Positions 22,472-24,055 of a stretch of 24,055 nucleotides of DNA are shown piece after piece (the first letter of the stretch is position 1; each line of letters opens with the position of its first letter). The notes beneath the pieces were generated by a model. It had not been told where the DNA came from, did not search any database, and was given only the letters and a program-made list of their open reading frames with translations. Source of the stretch: JBHJOF01 sp050330055 (GTDB lineage Bacteria > Pseudomonadota > Alphaproteobacteria > Kiloniellales > JAKSDN01); NCBI GenBank assembly GCA_050330055.1, contig JBHJOF010000134.1, positions 1 to 24,055 on the forward strand, written 5' to 3'. Both the position numbers and the translations under genes were made by a program.

Positions 22472-23323
22472 TCAGCCGAGCGACTGGCTGGCGAGCGCGA
22501 AGAGGCGCGGCGAGTCCGAATTGGTGGCGGGTGGCGCGCCGCGCGCCATGGTGACGACCTCGCTGACCTTGGGCAGACCACCGGCCTCGAGCCAGCCCGA
22601 TAGCCCGCTGGCGAGGGGCACGTCGATGCGCAGGAAACCGGTGCCGTGGCTGGCGATCCAGGTGCCGATCAGCAGCTTCGCGGCCTCGTCGCCGGGCGCC
22701 ACGACCGGTCCGATCACATGGCCCCGGCCGAAGCGGCGATAGAAGGCATAGCCGCGCATCCGCCCTTCGACCACGAAGACCAGTCCCACGCCGGCTGCGG
22801 CAAGCGCCCGTAGCATGGCCGTCCGCTCCAGGCCGCAGGCCTCGCGGTCGAGCGCGATCACGGCGTCGAGGTCGATCGCCTGGAGCGACCGAAGGAGCGT
22901 GCCCTTGGGTGGCTGGGCGGGCGCTGTGGCGAGAGTTGTGCCCTGGTGCTGGCAGACCGCGCCGATCGGCTCGAAGCCCATCTTCAGGTAGAGCGGCAGC
23001 CCTTCCTTCGTCGCGTTCAGCAGCACGGTTCGCGTTCCCGCCTCGGCGAGCGCCGCGTCCATCAGACGCTGACCTAGGCCGCGCCCTTGCCGGTCCGGCG
23101 CAACGATGACCATACCGAGCGTCGCGGCCTCGGCTCCGAGCGGGCACCAGACGGCGGTCCCGACGAGGGTCTCGCCGTCGAGCGCGACCAGGCCCCGCCC
23201 GAAGCCGAGCACGAAGGCCCAGTCTTCGACCCGATACGGCCAGCCCACCGCCGTGGACAGCGCCTGGGCGGCCGGGACATGGTCCGGCGCCATGGGCAGG
23301 ATCGTCAGGCTGGATAGGCGCAT
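22472..23323 (-). CDS. Two-domain GNAT-family N-acetyltransferase
   Basis: A 283-residue protein. The N-terminal GNAT domain (about 1-135) carries the acetyl-CoA pyrophosphate loop in MVIVAPDRQGRGLGQRLM (71-88; Q79-G-R-G-L-G84), followed by TVLLNATKEGLPLYLKMGFE. The C-terminal half (about 150-283) resembles the second, degenerate GNAT-like domain (Acetyltransf_18 type), with LDREACGLERTAMLRAL, GRMRGYAFYRRFGRGHVIGP and the closing LASQSLG. I chose the ATG at 23323, which has AGAAGGA a few bases upstream; the open frame beyond it crosses the divergent promoter and the aldehyde dehydrogenase gene. It appears to be the first gene of a minus-strand unit with the aminotransferase. The acetyl acceptor is unknown; a polyamine or amino acid is a guess from context. 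Confidence 0.85.
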   Translation of the reverse strand: MRLSSLTILPMAPDHVPAAQALSTAVGWPYRVEDWAFVLGFGRGLVALDGETLVGTAVWCPLGAEAATLGMVIVAPDRQGRGLGQRLMDAALAEAGTRTVLLNATKEGLPLYLKMGFEPIGAVCQHQGTTLATAPAQPPKGTLLRSLQAIDLDAVIALDREACGLERTAMLRALAAAGVGLVFVVEGRMRGYAFYRRFGRGHVIGPVVAPGDEAAKLLIGTWIASHGTGFLRIDVPLASGLSGWLEAGGLPKVSEVVTMARGAPPATNSDSPRLFALASQSLG

Positions 23324-23563
23324 GGCGGCTGTCCTTCTGCAAGCTCGTCGGGCGCTGCAACGCGCCACTCGCTTCGACGTTAGATCAACGGACGTAGATG
23401 ATTGTTCTAATACGACGGAAACTAGAGAATCTTGCGCGATTCCCGTGGCGCGATGCGGCAGAAAATGGCTGCCCTCTATCGCTAGGCTGACAGCGACGAC
23501 CTCTGGACCCGCGGGGCCGATCGGCCTCGAGCGGGCCTCGTCCTGCCGCGTGGAGCTGCGAGC
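23324..23563. promoter_or_regulatory. Divergent promoter region between GNAT and aldehyde dehydrogenase genes
   Basis: A 240-bp gap with a locally AT-rich core (about 23380-23432) suited to two divergent promoters. It contains GAATC-N6-GATTC (23427-23442) and a short imperfect CGTTAGATCAACG symmetry. Either could be part of an Lrp-type site, but the motifs are too short to assign. No open frame here shows protein-family character. Confidence 0.4.
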
Positions 23564-24055
23564 ATGCTCGATTTCGATCCCGCCGCGCAAAGCCTGCCCT
23601 GCGGCCATTTCATCGACGGGGCGCTGCTCGCCGATCCGTCTCGACCCATTGCCGTGCGGCGCCCTTGCGACGGCGCTGTCTATGCGGAGATTCCGACCGC
23701 CAATCAGGAGATGGTAGACCGTGCGGTCTGCTCTGCGCGGGACGCCTTTCGCCGCACAGCTTGGGCGCGCCAAGCGCCGCGCGACCGCGCGCGCGTTCTG
23801 CGCCGCTGGGCTGACTTGATCGACGGCCGCCGCACCGAGTTGGCGCAACTGGAGGCGCTGGGCTCGACCCGGCCGATTGCCCAGGCTGCCGGCTGGGACG
23901 TGCCGTACCTGGCCGAGACGATCCGCTTCTTTGCCGAGCTCGCCGACAAGCACGGCGGCGAGCTGGCCGCCACCGCCGGCGATCGGCTCGGCTTCACGCT
24001 GGCCGAGCCCTATGGGGTGGTCGCCGCCATCGCGCCCTGGAACTTTCCCTTGGTG
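23564..24055 (+). CDS. Aldehyde dehydrogenase (NAD(P)+-dependent), 3'-truncated
   Basis: The first 164 codons of an aldehyde dehydrogenase that continues past the right edge. It starts at the ATG at 23564, with GGAG eight bases upstream. The N-terminal part of the cofactor domain is clear: CGHFIDGALLADPSRPIAVR, then CDGAVYAEIPTANQEMVDRA, a helix with RDRARVLRRWADLIDGRRTE, ALGSTRPIAQA, and YGVVAAIAPWNFPLV, where the Asn-containing PWNFP is the oxyanion-hole motif of the superfamily. The catalytic Cys and Glu lie beyond the window. It is divergent from the GNAT/aminotransferase genes, so oxidation of an omega-amino aldehyde produced by that aminotransferase is a reasonable inference, as in PuuC- or KauB-type polyamine routes. 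Confidence 0.9.
   Translation, partial: MLDFDPAAQSLPCGHFIDGALLADPSRPIAVRRPCDGAVYAEIPTANQEMVDRAVCSARDAFRRTAWARQAPRDRARVLRRWADLIDGRRTELAQLEALGSTRPIAQAAGWDVPYLAETIRFFAELADKHGGELAATAGDRLGFTLAEPYGVVAAIAPWNFPLV

Noticed and set aside
1..24055. Mobile elements, CRISPR arrays, tRNA or rRNA genes, toxin-antitoxin or phage-defence genes
   Set aside because: Reading both strands, I saw no transposase or integrase motifs, regularly spaced repeats, tRNA-like CCA ends with cloverleaf arms, rRNA signatures or defence domains.

Overview
The window is GC-rich, densely packed bacterial DNA with strong third-position G/C bias, and several genes start through ATGA or TGATG overlaps. Gene content fits a soil or marine alphaproteobacterium, perhaps of the Rhodospirillales: paired family-5 peptide ABC transporters, an HcnABC-like dehydrogenase, GntR and Lrp regulators, and a CCTCAT/GTCTCGAAGG-type palindromic intergenic repeat. 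This placement is an inference from style and content, not from a marker gene. I see no rRNA, tRNA, CRISPR array, transposase, integrase or phage gene.

Layout. (1) 3-1556: a 5'-truncated GntR/FCD regulator (+) converges on a second GntR/FadR-type regulator (-). (2) 1558-7127, minus strand: a peptide-type ABC operon read as binding protein, permease, permease-ATPase fusion, ATPase and then the GntR gene. It is divergent from an M20-family amidohydrolase/carbamoylase (7250-8536, +), and an AT-rich inverted repeat overlaps the likely promoters between them. (3) 8589-13522: a LysR regulator (-) divergent from a four-gene plus-strand operon. The operon encodes a small [2Fe-2S] protein, an HcnB-like FAD protein with a BFD-type iron-sulfur domain, an HcnC/DadA-like FAD oxidoreductase and an M19 dipeptidase homologue. 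A perfect ATAACC-AAT-GGTTAT palindrome of LysR-box geometry lies in the divergent gap. (4) 13684-14469: a HAD / 2-haloacid-dehalogenase-like hydrolase. (5) 14711-20124, plus strand: a second peptide-type ABC operon with a Tat-type binding protein, two permeases and one polypeptide carrying both ATPase domains. (6) 20203-20325: a 48-bp element present as a near-perfect inverted pair. (7) 20413-24055: an Lrp/AsnC regulator, a class III omega-aminotransferase and a two-domain GNAT protein (all -), divergent from an aldehyde dehydrogenase that runs off the right edge.

How the genes may work together. The window reads as a catabolic island for peptides or modified amino acids and amines. Two ABC systems import peptide-like solutes, and an M20 amidohydrolase and an M19-type protein would release amino acids. 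A membrane-linked flavin/iron-sulfur dehydrogenase would oxidise a D- or secondary amino acid, and an aminotransferase/aldehyde dehydrogenase pair would handle omega-amines. Substrates cannot be read from sequence.

The most notable points are these: two different domain-fusion solutions in the two ABC transporters; an M19 homologue lacking three canonical metal ligands; two mutually exclusive hairpins at the end of the first binding-protein gene, with a simpler stem-loop after the second; the palindromic divergent operators; and the large inverted repeat. I found no clear evidence of a wholly new system.
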